Assembly (NCBI GenBank): GCA_934643535.1
Contig: CAKUCE010000091.1
Location: 1-10,811 of the forward strand
Length of the DNA: 10,811 nucleotides
DNA from: an uncultured Clostridia bacterium
Lineage (GTDB): Bacteria; Bacillota; Clostridia; Christensenellales; Aristaeellaceae
Direction: 5' to 3'
The notes below the pieces were generated by a model. The model worked only from the letters and a program-made list of their open reading frames with translations, was not told where the DNA came from and did no database searches. This document shows, piece after piece, positions 5,182-10,811 of the stretch (position 1 is the first letter of the stretch; every line of letters starts with the position of its first letter). The position numbers were made by a program, and so were the translations under genes.

Positions 5182-6488
5182 TCGTGATCGACCGGGAATG
5201 GCTGACGGATGGGGAGCCGTCGCCGGAGCTGATCTGGGAAGTGCTGAAGCAGTTCGATGGGGAACGCCTTCGGCTGTACGAACTGAAAAACTATTACGAC
5301 GGAGAACACCATATCTCCGAAAGATGGAGGGGAAGAGGCGCGCCCAATTACCGGCTCAGCCATGATCTGCCGGGATACATCGTGGCCATGACCAGCGGTT
5401 ACCTGACGGGCGAGCCGATTCAGTACACCGCAAACGGTGAATGGAAGGGATTTCCGACGCTGCTGGACTGCCTGCGGCGCAGCGCCGCGGGCAGCGTGGA
5501 CAGCGAACTGGCGGCGGACGCGGCTATTTACGGCAAGGGCGTAGAAATGTATTATGCCGATGAAAAGGCCATGCCGCGAATCTGTCAGGCGGATGCGCGA
5601 AACGCGTTTGTGGCGTATGACAACACCGTGGAGCATCGGCCGGTTTTCGGCGTGCTGCTGATGGAGCGGATGAACCGGCAGTTTCAGCGGACGGGGCAGC
5701 GGATCGAAGTGATGACGGAGGAGTGGATCGTTCATTATGAACGAACCGGCGGAGAGATCCCAAGAGAGACGGGACGGGAGCGGCACTTCTTCGGCGGCGT
5801 GCCCATGACCGAATACTGGAACAATCAGCGGGAAAGGGGCGACTTTGAAGGCGTGCGGGAGCTGATCGACGCTTACGACGCGCTGCAGAGCGACCGGGTG
5901 AACGACAAGCAGCAGTTTACCGACGCGCTGATGGTGATCTACGGGGCGACGGTGGAAGAAGATGAAGAGGGCAGAAGCGTGCAGCAGCGGCTTCGAGAGA
6001 CCCGGACGCTGGAAATGCCCGCCGCGGACGCTCGGGTGGAATATCTGACGAAGCAGCTTTCCGAAAGCGATACGGAAATCCTCAAGGACAGCCTGAAAGC
6101 GGACATCCACAAGCTGAGCTTTGTGCCGGACCTGACGGATGAAGCCTTTGCGGGAAACGTCAGCGGCGTGGCCATGGAATACAAGCTGTTTGGACTGGAA
6201 CAGCTGATGAGGGGAAAGGAACGCTGGTTCCGGGAAGGACTGCTGTGGCGGCTTCGGAGACTGGTGTATTTTCTCAGGCTGCGGGGATGCCGTCTGCCGG
6301 AAGCGGAAGAGATCGGCGTTCATTTTTCCAGAAGTCTGCCGGTAAACCGGCTGGAAGTGGCGCAGACTTTGAAAGCCTATGAAGGACTGGCCCCGAAGAA
6401 GCTGCTGGTGGGGCAGGTGCCCTTTGTGGAGGACGCGGAGAAGGCCATGGAAGAGCTGAAGATGGAAAAACAGGAAAAAATGGGATAA
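5178..6488 (+). CDS. portal protein, SPP1 gp6-like
   Basis: This 436-residue protein is expected to form the dodecameric ring at the capsid vertex through which the terminase pumps DNA and to which the connector proteins attach. It resembles the Phage_prot_Gp6 family: an N-terminal NYYDGEHHI segment, YRLSHDLPGYIVAMTSGYLTGEPI, AIYGKGVEMYY, the central YWNNQRERGDFEGVRELIDAYDALQSDR, then LTDEAFAGNVSGVAMEYKLFGLEQL near the crown and a charged C-terminal tail. All are standard family blocks in the usual order. The start is ATG at 5178 (ATGA with terL), with GGGGAG (5166-5171) 6 nt ahead; a longer frame from 5007 is only read-through inside terL. In many relatives a MuF/gp7 gene follows directly; here it does not. 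Confidence 0.93.
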   Translation: MIVIDREWLTDGEPSPELIWEVLKQFDGERLRLYELKNYYDGEHHISERWRGRGAPNYRLSHDLPGYIVAMTSGYLTGEPIQYTANGEWKGFPTLLDCLRRSAAGSVDSELAADAAIYGKGVEMYYADEKAMPRICQADARNAFVAYDNTVEHRPVFGVLLMERMNRQFQRTGQRIEVMTEEWIVHYERTGGEIPRETGRERHFFGGVPMTEYWNNQRERGDFEGVRELIDAYDALQSDRVNDKQQFTDALMVIYGATVEEDEEGRSVQQRLRETRTLEMPAADARVEYLTKQLSESDTEILKDSLKADIHKLSFVPDLTDEAFAGNVSGVAMEYKLFGLEQLMRGKERWFREGLLWRLRRLVYFLRLRGCRLPEAEEIGVHFSRSLPVNRLEVAQTLKAYEGLAPKKLLVGQVPFVEDAEKAMEELKMEKQEKMG

Positions 6489-6492
6489 AAAG

Positions 6493-6516
6493 AGCTGCTG
6501 AAAGGCGGCTTTTTTT
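6493..6516 (+). terminator. intrinsic terminator between portal and scaffold
   Basis: AGCTGCT (6493-6499), a GAAA loop and GGCGGCT (6504-6510) make a 7-bp stem with two T-G wobble pairs, followed directly by a run of T to 6516. It lies only 5 nt after the portal stop. It is probably a partial terminator, since the scaffold and capsid genes downstream must still be expressed and no strong promoter is seen in the remaining gap. Confidence 0.65.
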
Positions 6517-6546
6517 ATAGAAACAATTCAGAAGGGGGAAACGAGC

Positions 6547-6882
6547 ATGGAAGAAATGACGGTTCATGAACCCACGGAAATGGAACGGCTGGCGCTGGAA
6601 CGGGAACAGACGCTGCGTCAGCGGGAGGCGGCGCTGGAAATGCGGGAACGCCGGGCGCGGGCGCAGGAGCTGCTGGCCCAGCGGAATTTGCCGCCGGAGC
6701 TGACGGATTGCCTGAACTTCACGGACGACGAGAGTCTGGAAAAAAGCCTGAACGCGCTGGAAAAGGCATTCCTGGAGCAGGTGGACAAAGCGGTCGGCGA
6801 ACGGATGAAGGGCGTGACGCCCCGAAGCGGAGAAGGAGCGCCCTGCATGGGTCAGCTTCGGTCGGCCCTGGGACTGAAATAA
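6547..6882 (+). CDS. phage scaffolding protein, DUF4355-like
   Basis: This is a 111-residue acidic, helix-rich protein placed between portal and major capsid, the standard place for the scaffold that guides prohead assembly and then leaves. Residues 10-46 form a coiled-coil-like run (MERLALEREQTLRQREAALE and on) followed by AQELLAQRNLPPELTDCLNF and SLNALEKAFLEQVDKAVGERMKG, which match the conserved core of DUF4355-type scaffolds. These proteins are often 150-200 residues, so this is a short form, lacking most of the variable N-terminal region. The start ATG at 6547 has AAGGGGG (6532-6538) 8 nt ahead. A terminator-like hairpin precedes it. The function is inferred from position and similarity. 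Confidence 0.8.
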   Translation: MEEMTVHEPTEMERLALEREQTLRQREAALEMRERRARAQELLAQRNLPPELTDCLNFTDDESLEKSLNALEKAFLEQVDKAVGERMKGVTPRSGEGAPCMGQLRSALGLK

Positions 6883-6906
6883 GGAAAAGAAAGAGGAGGA
6901 AAAAAG

Positions 6907-7809
6907 ATGGCGAATTCGATTGCACTATTCAAACAGTTTGTACCGCTGCTGGACGAGGTATACAAGGAGGCCAGCAAGACGGCGGTGCTGGACGGCCGCC
7001 CCGAACTGGTGCAGGCGGGCGCAAACGCCAATGAACTGGTGATCCCCAAAATGACGATGGACGGTCTGGCGGATTACAGCCGCAACGGCGGCTATGTGGG
7101 CGGCGGCATGAGTCTGACCAACGAAACCGTGACCTGCAATTTCGACCGGGGCCGTATGTTCGTGGTGGATCATATGGACAACGCGGACACGGCGGGCGTG
7201 GCCTTTGGGATGCTGGCAGGGGAATTCATCCGCACGAAGGTGGTGCCGGAGCTGGACGCTTTTCGTTTTGCGACCTATGCGGGCGCTGCGGGCATCGGCT
7301 CGGGCAGCGGTACGCTGAACGACGGCGCGGCCGTGGTGGCTGCTCTGCGCGCGGCCACCAACGCCATGGACGCGGACGAGGTGCCCATGGAGGATCGTGT
7401 GCTGTTTATCACGTCCAGCCTGCTGGGAATGGTGGAGGATCTGGATACCACCAAGAGCCGGGAGGTGCTGTGCCGCTTCTCCGACGTGGTGGCGGTGCCG
7501 CAGACCCGGTTCTACACCGCGATCCATCAGAACAGCGGCACGGTGGTGACCACGGGCAGCGGAGAGAACGTCAGCACCAGCGATGAGACCGGAGGCGGCT
7601 ACGCCAAGGGCACCGGCGGCAAGGACATCAATTTTATGGTGATTCACCGCGGCGCGGTGATCCAGTTCTCCAAGCATATTGCGCCTAAGGTGGTAACGCC
7701 GGAACAGAATCCGGATGCGGATGCGTGGAAGTTCGGTTACCGCCAGGTGGGTGTGGCGGACGTGTATGAGAACAAGGCGGCGGGCATTTACGTACATCAC
7801 AAGGCGTAA
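6907..7809 (+). CDS. major capsid protein (HK97-fold type)
   Basis: This 300-residue protein should form the icosahedral shell. It matches a capsid family common in clostridial prophages: MANSIALFKQFVPLLDEVY at the N-terminus, then NELVIPKMTMDGLADYSRNG (extended arm/E-loop region), CNFDRGRMFVVDHMDN, LAGEFIRTKVVPELDAFRFA (spine helix), VLFITSSLLGMVEDL, and the C-terminal KFGYRQVGVADVYENKAAGI. The gene has the strongest ribosome binding site in the window (GAGGAGG at 6893-6899, 7 nt from ATG) and codon use shifted to C-ending codons, as expected for the most abundant product. No processing protease is encoded next to it, so cleavage of the N-terminus is not expected. It follows the scaffold by 24 nt. 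Confidence 0.93.
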   Translation: MANSIALFKQFVPLLDEVYKEASKTAVLDGRPELVQAGANANELVIPKMTMDGLADYSRNGGYVGGGMSLTNETVTCNFDRGRMFVVDHMDNADTAGVAFGMLAGEFIRTKVVPELDAFRFATYAGAAGIGSGSGTLNDGAAVVAALRAATNAMDADEVPMEDRVLFITSSLLGMVEDLDTTKSREVLCRFSDVVAVPQTRFYTAIHQNSGTVVTTGSGENVSTSDETGGGYAKGTGGKDINFMVIHRGAVIQFSKHIAPKVVTPEQNPDADAWKFGYRQVGVADVYENKAAGIYVHHKA

Positions 7810-7841
7810 GGCACCGGTATGCCGCCGGAAGGAGAGTAAAA

Positions 7842-8147
7842 TTGGAAGCTCAGGAAAAGCTGAAGGCGCTCCGGCTTCGGCTGGAAATTTCCAGTGAGGA
7901 GCAGGATGAACTGCTGGCGGCGCTTCTGGAGGATGCGGAACGGTATGCTCTGGCCTACACGGGCCGGAACCTTCTGCCCGCCGCGCTGGAAGGAGCGGTT
8001 CTGGAAATGGCGATCCTGCGCTACCGCAGGCGCGGCATGGAGGGGGAAACCGTTCACAGCGAAGGCGGTTTACAGACGACCATGGAGGGTCTTCCGCCGG
8101 AGGTGGAAAAATTGCTGAACCGCTATCGGAAGGCAAAGGTGGTCTGA
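7842..8147 (+). CDS. head-tail connector protein (gp6/gp15-like)
   Basis: This is a 101-residue helical protein of the Phage_connect_1 type (HK97 gp6, SPP1 gp15), which forms a ring below the portal. The evidence is the block EDAERYALAYTGRNLLPAAL, the helix VLEMAILRYRRRGMEGETVHSEGG, and the ending LPPEVEKLLNRYRKAKV, all characteristic of the family, together with its position just after the capsid gene. The start is an unusual TTG at 7842: AAGGAG (7829-7834) lies 7 nt upstream and no in-frame ATG or GTG fits. The stop overlaps the next start by one base (TGATG), so the two are probably translationally coupled. Confidence 0.88.
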   Translation: MEAQEKLKALRLRLEISSEEQDELLAALLEDAERYALAYTGRNLLPAALEGAVLEMAILRYRRRGMEGETVHSEGGLQTTMEGLPPEVEKLLNRYRKAKVV

Positions 8148-8467
8148 TGGGGCTGAACAGAAACAGAACGAGAACGCTATGGCTTCATCAGGCCAGACAG
8201 CAGCGGATGGCCGAAGGGGCAGCGCCGTTTTTTGAAACGGAGGCGGTCGCTCTGACGGGAACGCTTCAGCCTTTGGAGGGAAAAACGGCGGCGGAAGCAT
8301 ACGGCGAAGAAAGCCTGCAAACGGCGCTGCTTTTGACCGAAGAAAAGCTGGAGCTGAAGGAAGGCGCGGGCGTTGCTTTGGGGGCGGAGGAAGCGTGCCG
8401 CTTCCGCATCGCTGCGCCGCCGGAACGCTGGGCAACCCATCAGCGGGCGATTTTGAAAAGCATATAG
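8147..8467 (+). CDS. head-closure / head-tail adaptor protein
   Basis: This is a 106-residue protein in the slot of the SPP1 gp16-type stopper, which plugs the connector once DNA is inside and offers the tail docking surface. The sequence is mostly beta-like in its middle and end (VALTGTLQPLEG, LLLTEEKLELKEGAGV, FRIAAPPERW, HQRAILKSI), consistent with the small beta-barrel of head-closure proteins. Clear motifs are few, so the call rests mainly on position: connector before it, gp10-like protein after it. The start ATG at 8147 overlaps the connector stop and has no good ribosome site of its own, so translation by reinitiation is likely. Confidence 0.7.
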   Translation: MGLNRNRTRTLWLHQARQQRMAEGAAPFFETEAVALTGTLQPLEGKTAAEAYGEESLQTALLLTEEKLELKEGAGVALGAEEACRFRIAAPPERWATHQRAILKSI

Positions 8468-8476
8468 GAGGCATGC

Positions 8477-8791
8477 ATGGGACTGGAAAGAATCGGGGCG
8501 GCCATTGCCGCCGGAGCGGCGGAAGCCGTGGAACGGCTCTGTACGGAAACCGCAGAAAATGCGAAGGCGTTATGTCCGGTGGAATCCGGAGAATTGAAGG
8601 GCAGTATCGCTGCGCGGGTTTCGGAAGGGACGGGAAGCGTAACCGCCGGGGCGGGGCATGCCGCCTATGTGGAGCTGGGAACCTGGAAAAAGGAGGCCCG
8701 GCCTTTTTTATTGCCCGCCTTTTCCATGATGAAAGAGAAGGCGGCGGGAGAAATCGCACGTGAAATCAGAAGCGCGCTTCGGGAGGGATGA
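8477..8791 (+). CDS. HK97 gp10-family tail-completion protein
   Basis: This 104-residue protein belongs to the HK97 gp10 family, which acts at the head-tail joint or tail end during assembly. The evidence is the family signature CPVESGELKGSI (about residues 33-44), the strand pair around GTGSVTAGAGHAAYVELGT, and KKEARPFLLPAF, where the 'Y-vE-GT' and 'rPFl-PA' elements are diagnostic. The length is within the family's lower range. The start ATG at 8477 has AGGAGG (8466-8471) 5 nt upstream, overlapping the stop of the previous gene. It ends in an ATGA overlap with the next gene. Confidence 0.88.
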   Translation: MGLERIGAAIAAGAAEAVERLCTETAENAKALCPVESGELKGSIAARVSEGTGSVTAGAGHAAYVELGTWKKEARPFLLPAFSMMKEKAAGEIAREIRSALREG

Positions 8792-9138
8792 GCTTGGGAA
8801 ACAAGGGAGAAACCCGGCGCGTCATGGAGGCGCTGGAGAGCATTGAGGCGCTGGAAAGCGTCAGCCGCGGATGGCCTCATCAGCAGGCGGCACTGCCCTG
8901 TGCGGTGGTAACGCTGGCCGGGGAACGGCGGGCCGACGAGCGGGATGGAGTCGAATATCTGACGGAAATGGAGTATTACGTGCGCTGTTTTGCCCGGACG
9001 GGGGCGGAAGCGGATGCAGTTGCCCCTGAGATCCGACGGAAAATGGAAGAAATGGGCTACCGTCGGGAATTTGCCTGGGAAGAAAGCGGAGAAGCGGTTT
9101 TTCAGCGGGCGGAACGATACAAAAAGTGGATCGGATAA
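8788..9138 (+). CDS. tail completion / tail terminator-like protein
   Basis: This is a protein of up to 116 residues in the position of SPP1 gp17 or the lambda gpU-type tail terminator, which caps the tail tube and joins it to the head. Visible blocks are an N-terminal helix (RRVMEALESIEAL), ALPCAVVTLAGERRADERDG, and EYLTEMEYYVRCFA followed by a helix (EADAVAPEIRRKMEEMGY) and a final strand (YKKWIG), an alternating alpha/beta pattern that fits the tail-terminator fold. The first ATG (8788) is only 1 nt from GGGAGGG (8781-8787); the in-frame TTG at 8794 has ideal spacing from the same site and may be the real start, giving 114 residues. The function is mainly from gene order. Confidence 0.7.
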   Translation: MSLGNKGETRRVMEALESIEALESVSRGWPHQQAALPCAVVTLAGERRADERDGVEYLTEMEYYVRCFARTGAEADAVAPEIRRKMEEMGYRREFAWEESGEAVFQRAERYKKWIG

Positions 9139-9166
9139 AATGAAAATTCAGAAAGGATGAAACGAA

Positions 9167-9751
9167 ATGAGCAAACGAGCGGCAACGGGATTCAAGGGGA
9201 TCGCGCTGGCCCCGGTGACGGAGAACACGCTGACCAGCTACAAGGCATCGGCAGCGGAAGGCCTGCCCTACGCGGGCAGCATGAGCCGTACTTCCAAGGA
9301 AAGCACGACCGACCTGTACTATGACGACGACCTGTACGCCCAGATCAAGGACGTGATGGGCGAGGATGTAGAGCTGCGCATGGCGGAGGTGCCGCTGGAC
9401 CGGATGGCCGATCTGGGGCTGGGCGCCTACGACGAAACCAGCGACACGCTGGAGGCGGACTTCAACGCCACCGGAAAGGAGTATGCCCTGCGCTTCGTGG
9501 TGGACACGGTCAGCGGTCTGCCCTTCTATTTCAACTACCGGCTGTTCCAGTTGACGGGCATCAAGTTCGACAACTTCACCACGAAGAAGGACAGCGTGAC
9601 CGTGTGCGAAGTGATCATCACCGGCGTATTCAAGCGGCCCAACATGGCGAGCCTTGCGCCGTGGGCGGTGATGCAGCTCAAGGACGACAAGAGCAATCAG
9701 GCCAAGTGTACGGCGTTCATCACGGCGGCGGAGACGAAGCCGGCCACTTAA
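9167..9751 (+). CDS. major tail protein, phi13 family
   Basis: This is a 194-residue tail tube subunit of a long non-contractile tail. It matches the phi13-type major tail protein: an N-terminal GFKGIALAPVTENT, the block SRTSKESTTDLYYDDDLYAQIKDVMGEDVELRMAEVPLDRMADLGL, KEYALRFVVDTVSGLPFYFNYRLFQL, and DSVTVCEVIITGVFKRPNMASLAPW near the C-terminus. The length is standard, and no C-terminal Ig-like domain is present. GAAAGGATG (9151-9159) provides the ribosome site for ATG at 9167. The codon bias resembles that of the capsid gene, as expected for an abundant product. In relatives the tail chaperones and tape measure come next; here a MuF gene does. Confidence 0.92.
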   Translation: MSKRAATGFKGIALAPVTENTLTSYKASAAEGLPYAGSMSRTSKESTTDLYYDDDLYAQIKDVMGEDVELRMAEVPLDRMADLGLGAYDETSDTLEADFNATGKEYALRFVVDTVSGLPFYFNYRLFQLTGIKFDNFTTKKDSVTVCEVIITGVFKRPNMASLAPWAVMQLKDDKSNQAKCTAFITAAETKPAT

Positions 9752-9762
9752 AAAAGCAGGCC

Positions 9763-9794
9763 GGGGGACGGGAAACCGTCCCCCTGCGCTTTCT
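9763..9794 (+). terminator. strong hairpin terminator after the major tail gene
   Basis: GGGGGACGG (9763-9771), loop GAAA, and CCGTCCCCC (9776-9784) make a perfect 9-bp GC-rich stem. The flanks AAAGC (9753-9757) and GCTTT (9788-9792) can pair as an outer stem across an internal loop. The T-run is short (TTTCT), so termination may be partial, or the hairpin may protect the upstream transcript's 3' end. Confidence 0.65.
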
Positions 9795-9817
9795 AAGGAC
9801 GAACAAAAGGAGGCCCC

Positions 9818-10811
9818 ATGACGCGCTCGGCAGAGTACTGGAAACGGCGGGCGGAAGCCAACATGGACGGCGTGCAGCGGGGCGCGGAGCAGCGCCTTGC
9901 CCGGCTGGGCAGGGCCTACCGGCAAGCGGCGCAGGAGCTGACGGACGAGGTGAAGCGGATCCTCGGCACGTATGCGAAACGCTTTGACCTGACCCCGGAG
10001 GAGGCCGCCGCTGCGCTGCGGGAGCCTGCCGACGAGGAAAGCCGGGCCTACGGCTACCGCGTCAGCCGGGCGGAAGCGCTGGAAAAGGCCATCCGGGAGC
10101 GGCTGAACGGGCTGGGGGCACGGCTGGAACGGGAGACTGCCGCCCAGCGGGAATGGACGGCCTCTAAGAGCTACCAGAGCGCCCGGAAGATGATGCAGGA
10201 CATGACCGGCGGGGTGGTGAGCCAAGCCACGCCCGATCTGCAGGGGCTTCTGCGGGCCATGGACACGGCGTGGTCTGGCCGGAACTATTCCGCCCGCGTC
10301 TGGCGCAACACAGATCAGCTGGCGCAAATGCTGGAAGACGAGATCGAAGCCGCCTTTTTGAGCGGCAAGAGCGTCCGCCGGATGGCGAACGTCATCATGG
10401 ATCGCTTCGGCGTGGGCTACCGGGCGGCGGAATGCCTGATGCGGACGGAGACCAGCTACGTGCAGAACCAGACAGCCGCCCAAAGCTACCGGGACGCGGG
10501 CTGCACGGAATACGAAATTCTAACTGCCAGCGACCGGCGCACCTGCCGCCGCTGCGCCGCACAAAACGGCAAACGCTACCCCTTTACGGAGATGCAGGTG
10601 GGCGAAAACGCCCCGCCCTTTCACCCGAACTGCCGGTGCACGATCTTGCCGGTGGTAGGGGAAGAAGAGCGGCTGGCGAAAAAGGCCGGGCCGGAGGAAC
10701 TGGGCTTTGCCGTTGCAAAGTCGGGGAAAAGTGGTATAATAGTACCGAAGGCCGACGGTGTGCTTGACCTTGAAACAGGTGTGCGCTATCAGCTTGCAAA
10801 AGGCTCAAAAC
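9818..10811 (+). CDS. MuF / SPP1 gp7-type minor head protein (3' end outside window)
   Basis: At least 331 residues are visible and the frame is open to the right edge. The N-terminal half is long helices (about 15-180). The Phage_Mu_F domain follows: ECLMRTETSYVQNQTA (205-220), then the metal-site-like block ASDRRTCRRC with C243 and C246, GKRYPF, and PPFHPNCRCTILPVV with H269, C272 and C274. Known relatives (SPP1 gp7, Mu gpF) sit in the capsid and are delivered with the DNA. The start ATG at 9818 has AAAAGGAGG (9806-9814) 3 nt ahead, a little close. After the MuF core comes a Lys/Gly-rich linker (KKAGPEELGFAVAKSGKSGI, 288-307) and new sequence that continues out of the window, as in MuF proteins fused to C-terminal toxin domains. 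Its position after the major tail protein is unusual. Confidence 0.85.
   Translation, partial: MTRSAEYWKRRAEANMDGVQRGAEQRLARLGRAYRQAAQELTDEVKRILGTYAKRFDLTPEEAAAALREPADEESRAYGYRVSRAEALEKAIRERLNGLGARLERETAAQREWTASKSYQSARKMMQDMTGGVVSQATPDLQGLLRAMDTAWSGRNYSARVWRNTDQLAQMLEDEIEAAFLSGKSVRRMANVIMDRFGVGYRAAECLMRTETSYVQNQTAAQSYRDAGCTEYEILTASDRRTCRRCAAQNGKRYPFTEMQVGENAPPFHPNCRCTILPVVGEEERLAKKAGPEELGFAVAKSGKSGIIVPKADGVLDLETGVRYQLAKGSK
10713..10740 (+). promoter_or_regulatory. promoter-like site inside the MuF gene
   Basis: TTGCAA (10713-10718), a 16-nt spacer and TGGTATAAT (10732-10740, an extended -10 with a perfect TATAAT) lie at the border between the MuF core and the C-terminal extension. It could drive a downstream gene such as an immunity protein, or be a by-product of the codons for SGII. 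What follows is outside the window. Confidence 0.35.

Noticed and set aside
6925..8136. Long minus-strand open frame (403 residues)
   Set aside because: It is antisense to the capsid and connector genes, with a histidine- and alanine-rich composition typical of a shadow frame.
8861..10483. Long minus-strand open frame (540 residues)
   Set aside because: It is a shadow of the tail and MuF genes, a common effect of GC-rich codon use; it cuts across three well-supported plus-strand genes.
10270..10767. Plus-strand 165-residue frame near the right end
   Set aside because: It is an out-of-frame shadow of the MuF gene, which carries the conserved Cys/His block in the other frame.

Overview
The window looks like chromosomal DNA from a GC-rich member of the Clostridia (Firmicutes), probably a gut lineage. 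The reasons are strong AGGAGG-type ribosome binding sites, sigma-A promoters of the TTGACA/TATAAT kind, and SPP1/phi13-type phage structural proteins of the sort common in clostridial prophages. No search could be run, so the taxonomy is inference.

Left part (1-2933) carries four non-phage genes, all on the + strand: the 3' part of a SAM-dependent methyltransferase, a MarR-family regulator with a textbook promoter and two operator-like repeats, a GT8 glycosyltransferase in the same operon, and a small P-loop kinase. Between the methyltransferase and marR lies AT-rich DNA with a possible decayed reading frame. Between GT8 and the kinase lies DNA that holds inverted repeats but no gene.

From about 3085 the window is a tailed-phage (siphovirus-type) late operon, all on the + strand: extended -10 promoter and immediate terminator, small terminase, large terminase, SPP1 gp6-like portal, DUF4355-like scaffold, HK97-fold major capsid protein, head-tail connector, head-closure protein, HK97 gp10-like protein, tail-completion protein, phi13-type major tail protein, then a MuF/SPP1 gp7-type head protein that runs off the right edge. 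Gene spacing is tight (ATGA, GTGA and TGATG overlaps), so terminase to portal and connector to tail completion are probably translationally coupled. The terminase packages DNA through the portal, the scaffold and capsid proteins build the prohead, and the connector-to-tail set joins head and tail. No integrase, repressor, replication, tape-measure or lysis gene is visible.

The most unusual points are these. (1) The small terminase keeps its conserved C-terminal segment, but its normal N-terminal DNA-binding region is replaced by a 4.6-copy, 93-bp tandem repeat carrying perfect palindromes. (2) A promoter and terminator sit back to back just ahead of the late operon, a layout that suggests antitermination control. 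(3) The MuF protein is displaced from its usual place after the portal to a position after the major tail protein, behind a strong hairpin, and has a C-terminal extension of unknown content. (4) MarR has a duplicated 18-bp operator-like sequence across its promoter.
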